Of a stretch of DNA of 41,363 nucleotides, positions 33,123 through 41,363 are shown one piece after another. A program made the translations under genes and the position numbers. Origin of the DNA: Anaerolineae bacterium. Lineage in GTDB: Bacteria; Chloroflexota; Anaerolineae; B4-G1; DUEL01. Under the pieces are notes generated by a model. It had not been told where the DNA came from. It was given only the letters and a program-made list of their open reading frames with translations, and searched no databases. Location: contig JANXAH010000035.1 in assembly GCA_025062415.1 (NCBI GenBank), positions 1 through 41,363 on the forward strand, written 5' to 3'. Position 1 is the stretch's first letter. The number at the start of each line of letters is the position of its first letter.

Positions 33123-34316
33123 ATGGCGAGGAAAAAGAAAAAGGGCACCCATCCTCTGCTTCGTGTCGGGGTTTTCCTGATCGCCCTCGTCTCCGCGGGC
33201 GCGATGGTGGGTGTAGTCCTGCGGGCAGGAGGAGGCGCGGGAGGGATCGGCCTCTGTAGCCTCAGCGCTCCCCCGGCCCCAAAGGACGTCGCGCTGGAGA
33301 CCTATATCCAGTTGCACGCAGACGAACTGCGGCAGCCTGCCGGGACCGACGACACTCCCGTGACCTTCGTCGTCCAGCCGGGGGAAACGGCGGCTCAGGT
33401 CGCCCAGCGGCTACAGGCGATGGGCCTCATCCGGGACGCGGAACTTTTCCGCCGCTATCTCCAGTACAAGGGGATGGACGCCGGAATTGAGGCTGGAACC
33501 TACACCCTGCGCCGGACGATGACGATCCCCGAGATCGCCGAAGCCCTCCAGACGGGACACCGGCCGGAGCGGGTCCTCACCGTCCGGGAAGGGCTGCGGC
33601 TGGAGGAGGTCGCGGCCGTTGTCGCTGCACAGACGGGAATCCCAGAGGAAGAATTCCGAGACTTTGCGACGACGGGCTGGCGGGCTTCCGACCTTCCGGT
33701 CAAATACGGCTTCCTGAATACCCTGCCGCCCAAAGCGACGCTGGAGGGCTTCCTTTTCCCGGAAACCTACCGATTGCCGGAGAAAGTCACCCCTTACGAC
33801 GTGGTGGCTCGGATGCTGGCGACTTTTGACGCGCGGGTGACGGAGGAGATGCGCCTGGCGGGGGCCAACCAGGGGCTGACCCTCTATCAGATGGTCACCC
33901 TGGCCTCTATTGTGGAGCGAGAGGCAGTGATTCCAGAGGAGCGCCCCATTATCGCCAGTGTCTTCCTGAACCGCCTGCGGGAGGGCTGGCTTCTGGGCGC
34001 CGATCCCACTGTCCAGTATGCGCTGGGATACGACGAAAAGACGGGGAGTTGGTGGCGGCGGCTCTATTTTGACGAACTGGGCATCACTTCCCTGGCCGAT
34101 ATAGATCACCCGTACAATACCTACCGTTATCCGGGCCTTCCGCCAGGGCCTATCTGCAGTCCGGGGCTGGCCTCTATTCAGGCTGTCGCCTTCCCCGCCC
34201 AGACTGAATATTTCTACTTTATCGCCGACTGCCACAAGAGGGATGGCAGCCACCTCTTCGCCCGTACTGAGGCGGAACACAACGCTAACTACGCATCCTG
34301 CGGTGGCGCGCCGTAA
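33123..34316 (+). CDS. mltG: Endolytic transglycosylase MltG
   Basis: TM near N-terminus, LysM-like region, QMVTLASIVEREAVIPEERPIIASVFLNRL...LGADPTVQYALG...YNTYRYPGLPPGPICSPGLASIQA. Confidence 0.93.
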   Translation: MARKKKKGTHPLLRVGVFLIALVSAGAMVGVVLRAGGGAGGIGLCSLSAPPAPKDVALETYIQLHADELRQPAGTDDTPVTFVVQPGETAAQVAQRLQAMGLIRDAELFRRYLQYKGMDAGIEAGTYTLRRTMTIPEIAEALQTGHRPERVLTVREGLRLEEVAAVVAAQTGIPEEEFRDFATTGWRASDLPVKYGFLNTLPPKATLEGFLFPETYRLPEKVTPYDVVARMLATFDARVTEEMRLAGANQGLTLYQMVTLASIVEREAVIPEERPIIASVFLNRLREGWLLGADPTVQYALGYDEKTGSWWRRLYFDELGITSLADIDHPYNTYRYPGLPPGPICSPGLASIQAVAFPAQTEYFYFIADCHKRDGSHLFARTEAEHNANYASCGGAP

Positions 34317-34341
34317 CCTGAAAGGGCAAGGCGGTGAGAGG

Positions 34342-34383
34342 TATGGAGTAGGGAGTATGGAGTATGGTGTAGGGCGTAGGGAG
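34342..34383. repeat. 7-bp tandem repeat, six units
   Basis: tatggag/tagggag/tatggag/tatggtg/tagggcg/tagggag. Confidence 0.75.
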
Positions 34384-35628
34384 ACGGGAGTCGGGAGGGC
34401 GGCGGGCGGCGGGAGTCGGGCGGGAGGAGGGGGTGGAGGGCGTTTGCGTCTGAAGGTTGGTCCCGAAGATTTTATTGTGGAGGAGGTCCTTCGGCCTCTG
34501 GAAGGCAAAGGGGAGGGGAAATCCGGTGGGCCCTGCGTCCTTTACCGGGTCCAGAAGCGGGCCACCACGACGCTGGAGGTGCAGGCCCGGATGGCTCGCG
34601 CCCTCCGTCTTCCCCGGTCTGCTGTCTCCTTTCCAGCGCTGAAGGACCGGGATGCGGTCGCGGTCCAGTACGCGACGGTGCGGGCCGGGGCGCTGCGCGC
34701 CCCGGCCCGCATAGAGGGCCCCGGCTTCGTTGCGGAACGGATAGGCTCCCTACCCCACCCCCTCTCCCCCGCCGACCTGGCCGGAAACCGCTTCGCCATC
34801 ACTGTTCGGGACCTGAGCCGCGAGGAGGCGGAGGCCCTGGGCCAACGGCTGGAGAGAGCCGCCGCAGAGGGGATTCCAAATTATTTTGACGAACAGCGTT
34901 TTGGCTCCCGGACCGCAGCGGGGGATTTCCCCGGCCGCCGGATTCTCCTCCGGGATGCGGAAGGTGCCCTGCGGGCTCACTTGGCCGAACCCCAGGCCGG
35001 AGATCCGCCCCAGGTCCGAGTTTTCAAACAGGAAGTAGCACAGCACTGGGGGGACTGGCACTATCTCCTGAATATTGCACCCCGGCCCTCCAATTTCCGC
35101 TCCGTCCTCACCTTTCTCTGCGACCACCCCACCGACTTCCGCCGGGCGCTGAACCTGGTCACCCCGCGGCTTTTGAGCCTGTATCTGGCCGCGTATCAAT
35201 CGCGGCTCTGGAACCGCATCGCAGCCCGATACCTGACGGTTCTTCTGGGAAACCCTGAGGAGTTTCTGGAAATTGCGGGAGAGCCTCTGCCCCTGTTCTC
35301 CGGGATGGCCAGCCGGCTCCCTGCGGGCCTGGCGGTGTTGCTCCCCCACCACCAGGCCCGCTACGAGGAGCCCCTACTGGCGAAAATCGTCGCCGACGTC
35401 CTGGCGGCGGAGGGGCTGACGGTCTCCGACCTGAAGCCCCGGCTGCTGGAGCGGGCCTATCTCTCCCGCGGGGAACGCGCCCTGGGTCTTTTTCCGAAAG
35501 ACTCGGAAGCCTCGGAGCCCCTTCCCGATGAACGATTTCCGGGGCGATGGAGCGTGAGGCTGCGATTTACCCTGCCGCCCGGTTCCTACGGAACTCTGGT
35601 GATAAAGGCGCTGAAACGTATCGCCTGA
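34357..35628 (+). CDS. truD: tRNA pseudouridine(13) synthase TruD family (start uncertain)
   Basis: LKVGPEDFIVEEVLRPLEGKGEGKSGGPCVLYRVQKRATTTLEVQARMARALRLPRSAVSFPALKDRDAVAVQY...GIPNYFDEQRFGSR. The first in-frame ATG lies in low-complexity repeat; the real start may be further downstream. Confidence 0.85.
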   Translation: MEYGVGRRETGVGRAAGGGSRAGGGGGGRLRLKVGPEDFIVEEVLRPLEGKGEGKSGGPCVLYRVQKRATTTLEVQARMARALRLPRSAVSFPALKDRDAVAVQYATVRAGALRAPARIEGPGFVAERIGSLPHPLSPADLAGNRFAITVRDLSREEAEALGQRLERAAAEGIPNYFDEQRFGSRTAAGDFPGRRILLRDAEGALRAHLAEPQAGDPPQVRVFKQEVAQHWGDWHYLLNIAPRPSNFRSVLTFLCDHPTDFRRALNLVTPRLLSLYLAAYQSRLWNRIAARYLTVLLGNPEEFLEIAGEPLPLFSGMASRLPAGLAVLLPHHQARYEEPLLAKIVADVLAAEGLTVSDLKPRLLERAYLSRGERALGLFPKDSEASEPLPDERFPGRWSVRLRFTLPPGSYGTLVIKALKRIA

Positions 35629-35764
35629 GGCCGGATGGAATGCCCCGCGATAGATCTGCTCATCTGGCCGCGGGAGCGACCAAGGGCTATGCAGAAATGC
35701 TGCGGCAAAAGGGCCAAAGTTGGGGGGAAGGCCAGGGAGAAAATGAGGGGACACAGGTGGAACG

Positions 35765-36874
35765 ATGGGTGAAGACAAATGCTCCGACCGCATTGCTCGC
35801 CTTCAGCAGGAGATGGAACGCCGAGGGCTGGACTGTCTGGCGCTGGTGCCCGGAGCCAACCTGCTCTACCTGAGCGGCCTCTCCTTTCACCTGAGCGAAC
35901 GGCCCATTGTCGCGCTCTTCCCGGTGGATGCGCCCCCGGCCATCGTGCTTCCCGCGCTGGAGGAGCCGAAACTCCAGTATGCGACATGCCGTTTTCAGGT
36001 CTACCCGTATACGGATGAGGAGGGACCGACGCAGGCCTTCCAGCAGGCCTGCGCGGCGCTGGAATTGGCCGATGCGCGCATCGGGGTGGAGGAACTCCGA
36101 ATGCGAGTTATGGAGGCCCGGCTTCTGGAGCGCTACGCTCCTGGCTGCTCCCTGGTTCCAGCGGATGCGGTGATGGCCGCTCTGCGCATTTGTAAAGACG
36201 CCGACGAAGTCGGGCGTATCCGGCGGGCCGTCGCAGTGGTGGAGGGAGCCCTGCGCGCCGTCCTCTCCCAGATTCGCATCGGGATGACGGAGCGGGAGGT
36301 CGCCGGGCTCCTGATGGTGGAAATCCTCCGCGGCGGCGGGGAGGGTGTACCCTTTGAACCCATCGTCGTCTCCGGGCCCAACGCCGCCTCTCCCCACGCC
36401 GTTCCCACCGATCGCCCTCTCCGTCCCGGCGAGACCATCATCATAGACTGTGGAGCGGTTGTCGGGGGCTACATCTCCGACATCACCCGTACCATCGCGT
36501 TGGGCGGACTTCCGGAGGAGATGGTTCGGGTCTACGAGGTGGTGCGCCAGGCCAACGAAGCGGGGCGCGCCGCCGTCCGGCCCGGCCGCCCGGCTCAGGA
36601 AGTAGACCGGGCGGCCCGCGCCGTCATCGTCCGCGCTGGCTATGGCGACCGTTTTCTTCACCGAACCGGCCACGGCCTGGGGCTGGAGGTTCACGAGCCC
36701 CCCTACATTGTGGAGGGGAACCGAGAGCCCCTGCGGACGGGGATGGTCTTCACCGTAGAGCCGGGGGTCTATCTGCCTGGCCGGGGCGGTGTCCGGATTG
36801 AAGACGATGTCCTGGTCCTCCCGGACGGCGCGGAGACGCTGACGACGTTTCCCCGGGAACTGCTGGTGCTGTAA
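35765..36874 (+). CDS. M24 family Xaa-Pro aminopeptidase
   Basis: IIIDCGAVVGGYISDITRTIALG...HRTGHGLGLEVHEPPYI...GMVFTVEPGVYLPGRGGVRIEDDVLV. Confidence 0.93.
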   Translation: MGEDKCSDRIARLQQEMERRGLDCLALVPGANLLYLSGLSFHLSERPIVALFPVDAPPAIVLPALEEPKLQYATCRFQVYPYTDEEGPTQAFQQACAALELADARIGVEELRMRVMEARLLERYAPGCSLVPADAVMAALRICKDADEVGRIRRAVAVVEGALRAVLSQIRIGMTEREVAGLLMVEILRGGGEGVPFEPIVVSGPNAASPHAVPTDRPLRPGETIIIDCGAVVGGYISDITRTIALGGLPEEMVRVYEVVRQANEAGRAAVRPGRPAQEVDRAARAVIVRAGYGDRFLHRTGHGLGLEVHEPPYIVEGNREPLRTGMVFTVEPGVYLPGRGGVRIEDDVLVLPDGAETLTTFPRELLVL

Positions 36875-36933
36875 CGCTTGCCCTATCTTCCAAATTGTGG
36901 TACACTTTTTTGCGATAACCCGGTTCGGAGGAC

Positions 36934-37926
36934 ATGGGAATGAGCGAAAAGAAAGGCCGCGTTTTTTCCGGCGCCCGGCCAACGGGCCGCCAGCACTTGG
37001 GCAACTACCTGGGCGCGATCCGGAACTATGTCGCCCTGCAGGACGACTACGATTGTATCTACTGCGTCGTGGACCTCCACGCCCTGACCACCCTGCGGGA
37101 TACGGAGTACCTGCGGGAGTGGACCTACGAGATGGTCCTGGACTGGCTTGCCGCGGGCGTAGATCCCAACCGGGGGACCATCCTCTTTGTCCAGTCCCAC
37201 GTCCCTCAGGTGACCGAACTGCATACCCTGCTTTCTATGGTCACCCCGCTGGGGTGGCTCCTCCGTCTTCCTACTTTTAAAGAAAAAGTCCGGCAGCAGC
37301 CGGATAACGTTAACTACGGCCTGGTGGGCTACCCCGTCCTGATGGCGGCGGACATTTTGCTGTATAAGGCCGACACGGTTCCTGTCGGAGTGGACCAGGC
37401 CCCCCATCTGGAGTTCACCCGCGAGATTGTCCGGCGGTTCAACGCCCATTTTGGCCCCGTCCTGGTGGAGCCCCAGGCGAAATACACGGACTTTCCGAAG
37501 GTGCTGGGGATTGACGGCCAGCAGAAGATGAGCAAGTCGCTGAACAACCACATTGAAATCGCTGCATCGCCGGAAGAGATTCGCCAGCGGGTTATGCAGA
37601 TGGTCACGGATCCCCAGCGGACCCACCGACACATCCCTGGCCGTCCGGAGGTCTGCAACGTTTTCTCCCTGCATCGCTTCTTCTCGCCGAACGAGGTGGC
37701 CCAGATAGACGTGGACTGTCGGACGGCGGCGATCGGGTGTGTGGATTGCAAGAAGATTCTGGCCCGGAACCTGGCCGACTACTTTGCCCCGTTCCGGGAG
37801 CGGAGGGCTGCACTGGCGGCGGACCCCAACCTGGTCTGGGACATCCTGGCCGAAGGGGCTCGCCGCGCGTCGGTCATTGCGCGGCAGACCATCGCCGAGG
37901 TACGCGCGGCGATGGGACTTCCGTAG
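36934..37926 (+). CDS. trpS: Tryptophanyl-tRNA synthetase
   Basis: VFSGARPTGRQHLGNYLGAIRNYVAL...YCVVDLHALTT...VGVDQAPHLEFTREI...GQQKMSKSLNN. Confidence 0.95.
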   Translation: MGMSEKKGRVFSGARPTGRQHLGNYLGAIRNYVALQDDYDCIYCVVDLHALTTLRDTEYLREWTYEMVLDWLAAGVDPNRGTILFVQSHVPQVTELHTLLSMVTPLGWLLRLPTFKEKVRQQPDNVNYGLVGYPVLMAADILLYKADTVPVGVDQAPHLEFTREIVRRFNAHFGPVLVEPQAKYTDFPKVLGIDGQQKMSKSLNNHIEIAASPEEIRQRVMQMVTDPQRTHRHIPGRPEVCNVFSLHRFFSPNEVAQIDVDCRTAAIGCVDCKKILARNLADYFAPFRERRAALAADPNLVWDILAEGARRASVIARQTIAEVRAAMGLP

Positions 37927-37962
37927 AGGAGTATTGCGGCCCTTCTTAATAACGGAGGGGGA

Positions 37963-38400
37963 ATGCGCATCGTCGTTCAGCGAGTTCGGCAGGCCAGGGT
38001 ATCGGTCAACGGCGAGACCGTCGCGGCCATCGGGCCAGGCGTCGTTGTACTGGTGGGCGTGACCCACAGCGATACACCGGAGGAGGCCCGCTGGCTGGCC
38101 CAGAAGGTCGCCGGCCTGCGGATTTTTGAGGACGCCGAGGGAAAAATGAATCTGGGCCTGCTGGACGTGGGAGGTGAAGCGCTGGTGGTCTCCCAGTTCA
38201 CCCTCTACGGCGACGCCCGCAAGGGCCGACGGCCATCTTTTACAGAGGCCGCCCCCCCCGAAATTGCCGAACCCCTGGTCCAGCGCTTCGCTGAGGAACT
38301 GGCCGCCGCAGGCGTCCCCGTCCAGACGGGCATTTTCGGGGCCCATATGCTGGTGGAAATTCACAACGACGGTCCGGTCACTATTCTCCTGGAGCGGTAG
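37963..38400 (+). CDS. dtd: D-aminoacyl-tRNA deacylase
   Basis: [38 protein letters not shown]...[23 protein letters not shown]...[22 protein letters not shown]. Confidence 0.96.
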   Translation: MRIVVQRVRQARVSVNGETVAAIGPGVVVLVGVTHSDTPEEARWLAQKVAGLRIFEDAEGKMNLGLLDVGGEALVVSQFTLYGDARKGRRPSFTEAAPPEIAEPLVQRFAEELAAAGVPVQTGIFGAHMLVEIHNDGPVTILLER

Positions 38401-38416
38401 CCGCGGTCTGAGTCCG

Positions 38417-39085
38417 ATGGAGCAGGACGTTCTCATCAAGGGAACGCGCGAGGGGCTGCTGATAGAACTGGGGGAAGGGCCCTGGGAGAGACGGCTGGAG
38501 GCACTGGACCAGCGGTTGCAGAAAGGGGCCACTTTCTTTCGGGGCGGCCGCGCAGCGCTGATCGTGGGAGACCGCCCCTTAGGCCTGGACCAAATTCAGC
38601 AGGTCCGGGACCTGCTGGCCCGCTACGAGGTGGACCTCTGGGCCGTGGTGGGGACCGCCGACGCAACGATTCTGGCCACGGTCCGTGCGGGGCTCTCCCC
38701 TCACCTGACCTCCAGGCCTGCTCCAGCGCCCGCAAACGTCCCTCCATCAGAAACGGTCGGGGGCCTCGTCCTTATGCGGACCCTTCGCTCCGGGCAGCGG
38801 GTAGAGCATCCGGGGGATGTTGTCGTTATCGGAGATGTCCACGCCGGAGCGGAGATCATTGCAGGCCGCCACGTCGTTGTCTGGGGAAGGCTCCACGGGG
38901 TTGTCCATGCCGGTGCGGCGGGAGATGAGAACGCCGTCGTCTGCGCGCTGGACCTCTCCCCGACGCAACTCCGCATTGCGGACCGCATCGCTCGCTCTCC
39001 GGAGGAGCGTCGCCGCCGGCCCGTGCCGGAGATGGCCCGGATCCGCGAGGGGCAAATAGAGGCCATCCCCTGGCACAAACAGTAG
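38417..39085 (+). CDS. minC: Septum site-determining protein MinC
   Basis: MRTLRSGQRVEHPGDVVVIGDVHAGAEIIAGRHVVVWGRLHGVVHAGAAGDENAVVCALDLSPTQLRIAD; ATG at 38417. Confidence 0.93.
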   Translation: MEQDVLIKGTREGLLIELGEGPWERRLEALDQRLQKGATFFRGGRAALIVGDRPLGLDQIQQVRDLLARYEVDLWAVVGTADATILATVRAGLSPHLTSRPAPAPANVPPSETVGGLVLMRTLRSGQRVEHPGDVVVIGDVHAGAEIIAGRHVVVWGRLHGVVHAGAAGDENAVVCALDLSPTQLRIADRIARSPEERRRRPVPEMARIREGQIEAIPWHKQ

Positions 39086-39111
39086 TTCAGATTCCGGTCC
39101 GAAAGGGGCAA

Positions 39112-39906
39112 ATGATGGGCGCACGAGTGGTGACGATTACCTCTGGCAAAGGAGGGGTGGGAAAGACCACCGTCACGGCAAACCTGAGCGTGGCGCTGGC
39201 GATGCGTGGTCAACGGGTCGTGGCGATAGACGCGGACATCGGCCTGCGCAACCTGGACGTGATGCTGGGGCTGGAGAACCGTATTGTCTACGACCTGGTA
39301 GATGTGGTGGAGGGGCGATGCAGGCTCCGGCAGGCCCTGGTACGGGATAAGCGGCTGGAGAACCTTTTCCTGCTCCCCGCCGCTCAGACACGGGATAAGA
39401 GCGCTGTCCGCATTGAAGATATGGTGCGCGTCTGCGAGGAATTGCGGGAGTCTTTTGACTTTCTGCTGATAGACTCCCCTGCGGGGATAGAGCATGGCTT
39501 CCGGACTGCTCTCGCTCCCGCCGATGAGGTTCTGATTGTGACCAACCCAGAGGTTGCAGCGGTGCGGGATGCAGATCGGGTCATCGGCCTTCTGGAGGCG
39601 GAGGGGAAAGGACCCGCCCGGCTCATCATCAATCGGTTGAAGCCCGATCTGGTCCGGCGGGGGGATATGCTGGACACGGCAGCGGTCATAGAACTGCTGG
39701 CCATAGACCTGATCGGGATCATCCCGGAAGACGAGGCGGTCATCACAGCGGCCAACACGGGCCGACCCGTTGCGTTCAGCGACAACAGTCTGGCGGGCCG
39801 GGAGTTTCACAATATCGCCCGTCGGCTGCTGGGAGAGGAAGTCCCGTTCGCTCCCCTGAAGGAGCCCGGTTTCCTGGAACGTCTCTTTCGCCGCATCCTG
39901 GAGTGA
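39112..39906 (+). CDS. minD: Septum site-determining ATPase MinD
   Basis: GARVVTITSGKGGVGKTTVTANLSVALAMRGQRVVAIDADIGLRNLDVMLGLENRIVYDLVDVVEG. Confidence 0.97.
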   Translation: MMGARVVTITSGKGGVGKTTVTANLSVALAMRGQRVVAIDADIGLRNLDVMLGLENRIVYDLVDVVEGRCRLRQALVRDKRLENLFLLPAAQTRDKSAVRIEDMVRVCEELRESFDFLLIDSPAGIEHGFRTALAPADEVLIVTNPEVAAVRDADRVIGLLEAEGKGPARLIINRLKPDLVRRGDMLDTAAVIELLAIDLIGIIPEDEAVITAANTGRPVAFSDNSLAGREFHNIARRLLGEEVPFAPLKEPGFLERLFRRILE

Positions 39907-39916
39907 GGGAGAAACG

Positions 39917-40183
39917 ATGAAACTTCTGGAGAAGTTGCGCCATCGGGAGCCGCCCAGCGGAGAGGTCGCCCAGGAGCGACTGCGCCTCATTCTGGCCCAC
40001 GACCGGGCCAGCATCTCCCCCGGCCTGCTGGAGGTCCTGAAGGACGAAATCATCGCCGTTATTTCCCGCCACATTCCGATAGACCCGGAGGGAGTCCAGG
40101 TCACGTTCACCGAGGGCCCGCGCGTTCACCGCCTGGTGGCCGACATCCCGCTGCGCTCTCGCCCCAGAGGGTGGCGGGAATAA
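39917..40183 (+). CDS. minE: MinE
   Basis: MKLLEKLRHREPPSGEVAQERLRLILAHDRASISPGLLEVLKDEIIAVISRHIPIDPEGVQV. Confidence 0.93.
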   Translation: MKLLEKLRHREPPSGEVAQERLRLILAHDRASISPGLLEVLKDEIIAVISRHIPIDPEGVQVTFTEGPRVHRLVADIPLRSRPRGWRE

Positions 40184-40186
40184 GCG

Positions 40187-41350
40187 TTGGCCCCTGTACG
40201 CGTGCAGTTGACCATTGCTATGGAGGCGATTCAGCCCTGGCGGCGGTTTGACTTTGTTCTTCTGGCCTGCGCGCTGCTATTGATCGCTCTGGGAGTGGCG
40301 ATGATCCGGAGCGCCACGATGAATACTCCGGACCTCACCGAACTCTGGCGGCGGCAGGCCACCTATGCAGGCCTGGGCCTGGTCCTGTTCCTGATCCTAT
40401 CGGCAACTCCCTACACCTGGTGGCGTTCCCTCTGGCCTCTGTTGTACCTGCTGGCCGCTGGGCTGCTGGTGCTGGTCCTATTTATCGGCCAGAGCGAGAT
40501 CGGCGACGTCCGGCGCTGGTTCTATATCGGCTCCTTTCGGTTCCAGCCCTCTTTTCCTGGGATGGTTCTCCATGTCCTGACGCTGGCCTCCGTGTTCACC
40601 CTGCGCGTCCGGAAAGAGCGCCGACTCCCCGGCGATGGGAGCGAAGAAGAAAGCCCGCCCGGTCTTCTGCTGTATGGACTTTCGGGCATTCTCACGCTCA
40701 TCCTTGCCGCTCTGGTCTTCCGGGAGCCGGACCTGAGCACGGCGGCCATCTACGGGGTCATCTGGCTGGCGATGGCCTTTGCGGCTGGGGTTCGGCTGAT
40801 CTATCTGGCCGGTACGGGACTTTTGGGGATGGTGGGGGCGATTCCCCTCTGGTATCTGATGGAGGAGTATCAGCGCCAGCGTATCCTGGTCTTCCTGAAT
40901 CCGGAGAAAGACCCCGGTGCGCTCTACAACCTGCGCCAGGCGCTCATCAGTATCGGCTCGGGGGGCTTCTGGGGGCAGGGCTACGGAGGAGGAAGCCAGA
41001 GCCAGTTGCACTTTCTCCGTGTCCGTCATACGGACTTCATCTTCTCGGTCATCGGAGAGGAGTTGGGATTTATCGGGATTATGGTCATGTTTTTCCTGTT
41101 CACCCTCATTGCCTGGCGGCTGCTGCGGGCGGCGGTGCTGGCCCCGGACCGCTTTGGGCGGCTGATTGTGGTCGGCGTGGGCGGAATCCTCTTTATCCCC
41201 CTGGTCATCAACGTGGGAATGAACCTCGGTCTCCTTCCCGTTACAGGTCTTCCTCTCCCCTTCATCAGTTACGGCGGCACTGCCCTGGTCACCAACTTAG
41301 CCGCCCTGGGGCTGGCGGAAAGCGTGGTGATGCGAAACAGGGAGCGGTAG
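40187..41350 (+). CDS. SEDS family peptidoglycan glycosyltransferase (RodA/FtsW)
   Basis: RFDFVLLACALLLIALGVAMIRSAT...RRWFYIGSFRFQPSF...HTDFIFSVIGEELGFIG...LPVTGLPLPFISYGGTALVTNLAALGL; TTG 40187 or ATG 40220 start. Confidence 0.92.
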   Translation: MAPVRVQLTIAMEAIQPWRRFDFVLLACALLLIALGVAMIRSATMNTPDLTELWRRQATYAGLGLVLFLILSATPYTWWRSLWPLLYLLAAGLLVLVLFIGQSEIGDVRRWFYIGSFRFQPSFPGMVLHVLTLASVFTLRVRKERRLPGDGSEEESPPGLLLYGLSGILTLILAALVFREPDLSTAAIYGVIWLAMAFAAGVRLIYLAGTGLLGMVGAIPLWYLMEEYQRQRILVFLNPEKDPGALYNLRQALISIGSGGFWGQGYGGGSQSQLHFLRVRHTDFIFSVIGEELGFIGIMVMFFLFTLIAWRLLRAAVLAPDRFGRLIVVGVGGILFIPLVINVGMNLGLLPVTGLPLPFISYGGTALVTNLAALGLAESVVMRNRER

Positions 41351-41363
41351 TCCGGTCACTCCG

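Noticed and set aside
36875-36933. Possible T-box leader upstream of trpS
   Set aside because: Gap is under 60 nt with no T-box motif or specifier stem visible.
36883-38532. 549-aa minus ORF opposite trpS/dtd
   Set aside because: Antisense to unmistakable trpS and dtd.
38701-40110. 469-aa minus ORF opposite minC/minD
   Set aside because: Antisense to minCDE; no domain signature.
1-41363. tRNA, rRNA or CRISPR arrays
   Set aside because: None recognised by eye; short tRNA genes could be missed without a covariance-model scan.

Overview
41.4 kb of GC-rich bacterial chromosome, gene-dense. The style (Thr-Pro-rich extracellular linkers, many FHA/PP2C/kinase proteins, AmmeMemoRadiSam genes) suggests Chloroflexota, but this is inferred from style only. 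The left 11.5 kb is the most interesting part: a compact type VII (WXG100/Ess/Esx-like) secretion locus embedded in Ser/Thr-phospho signalling genes. It contains a membrane Ser/Thr kinase (truncated at the left edge), a vWA-TM-FHA protein, a zinc-ribbon/pseudokinase/PP2C phosphatase, a membrane FHA protein, a YukD/EsaB-like ubiquitin-fold protein fused to FHA, a WXG100 protein, and a three-P-loop EccC/EssC ATPase with two zinc ribbons inserted between ATPase domains 1 and 2. No EssA/EssB/EsaA or EccB/EccD/EccE/MycP homologue is recognisable in the window. Next come a tyrosine recombinase with a dif-like 28-bp dyad upstream, a Thr-Pro membrane protein followed by three tandem M42 aminopeptidases, two GT2 glycosyltransferases, a BadF/NAGK-type kinase, an ECF sigma/anti-sigma/envelope-protein operon, MEMO1 and AMMECR1 genes, a threonine synthase-like enzyme fused to a response-regulator receiver followed by a receiver-histidine kinase, an EamA transporter, ribosomal protein L25 with a possible attenuator, 2-oxoacid:ferredoxin oxidoreductase, and a housekeeping run (phosphoesterase, MltG, TruD, M24 peptidase, TrpS, Dtd, MinCDE, RodA/FtsW). 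Intergenic regions carry short tandem repeats and strong hairpins. All calls are from reading the sequence and supplied ORFs; no database search was run.
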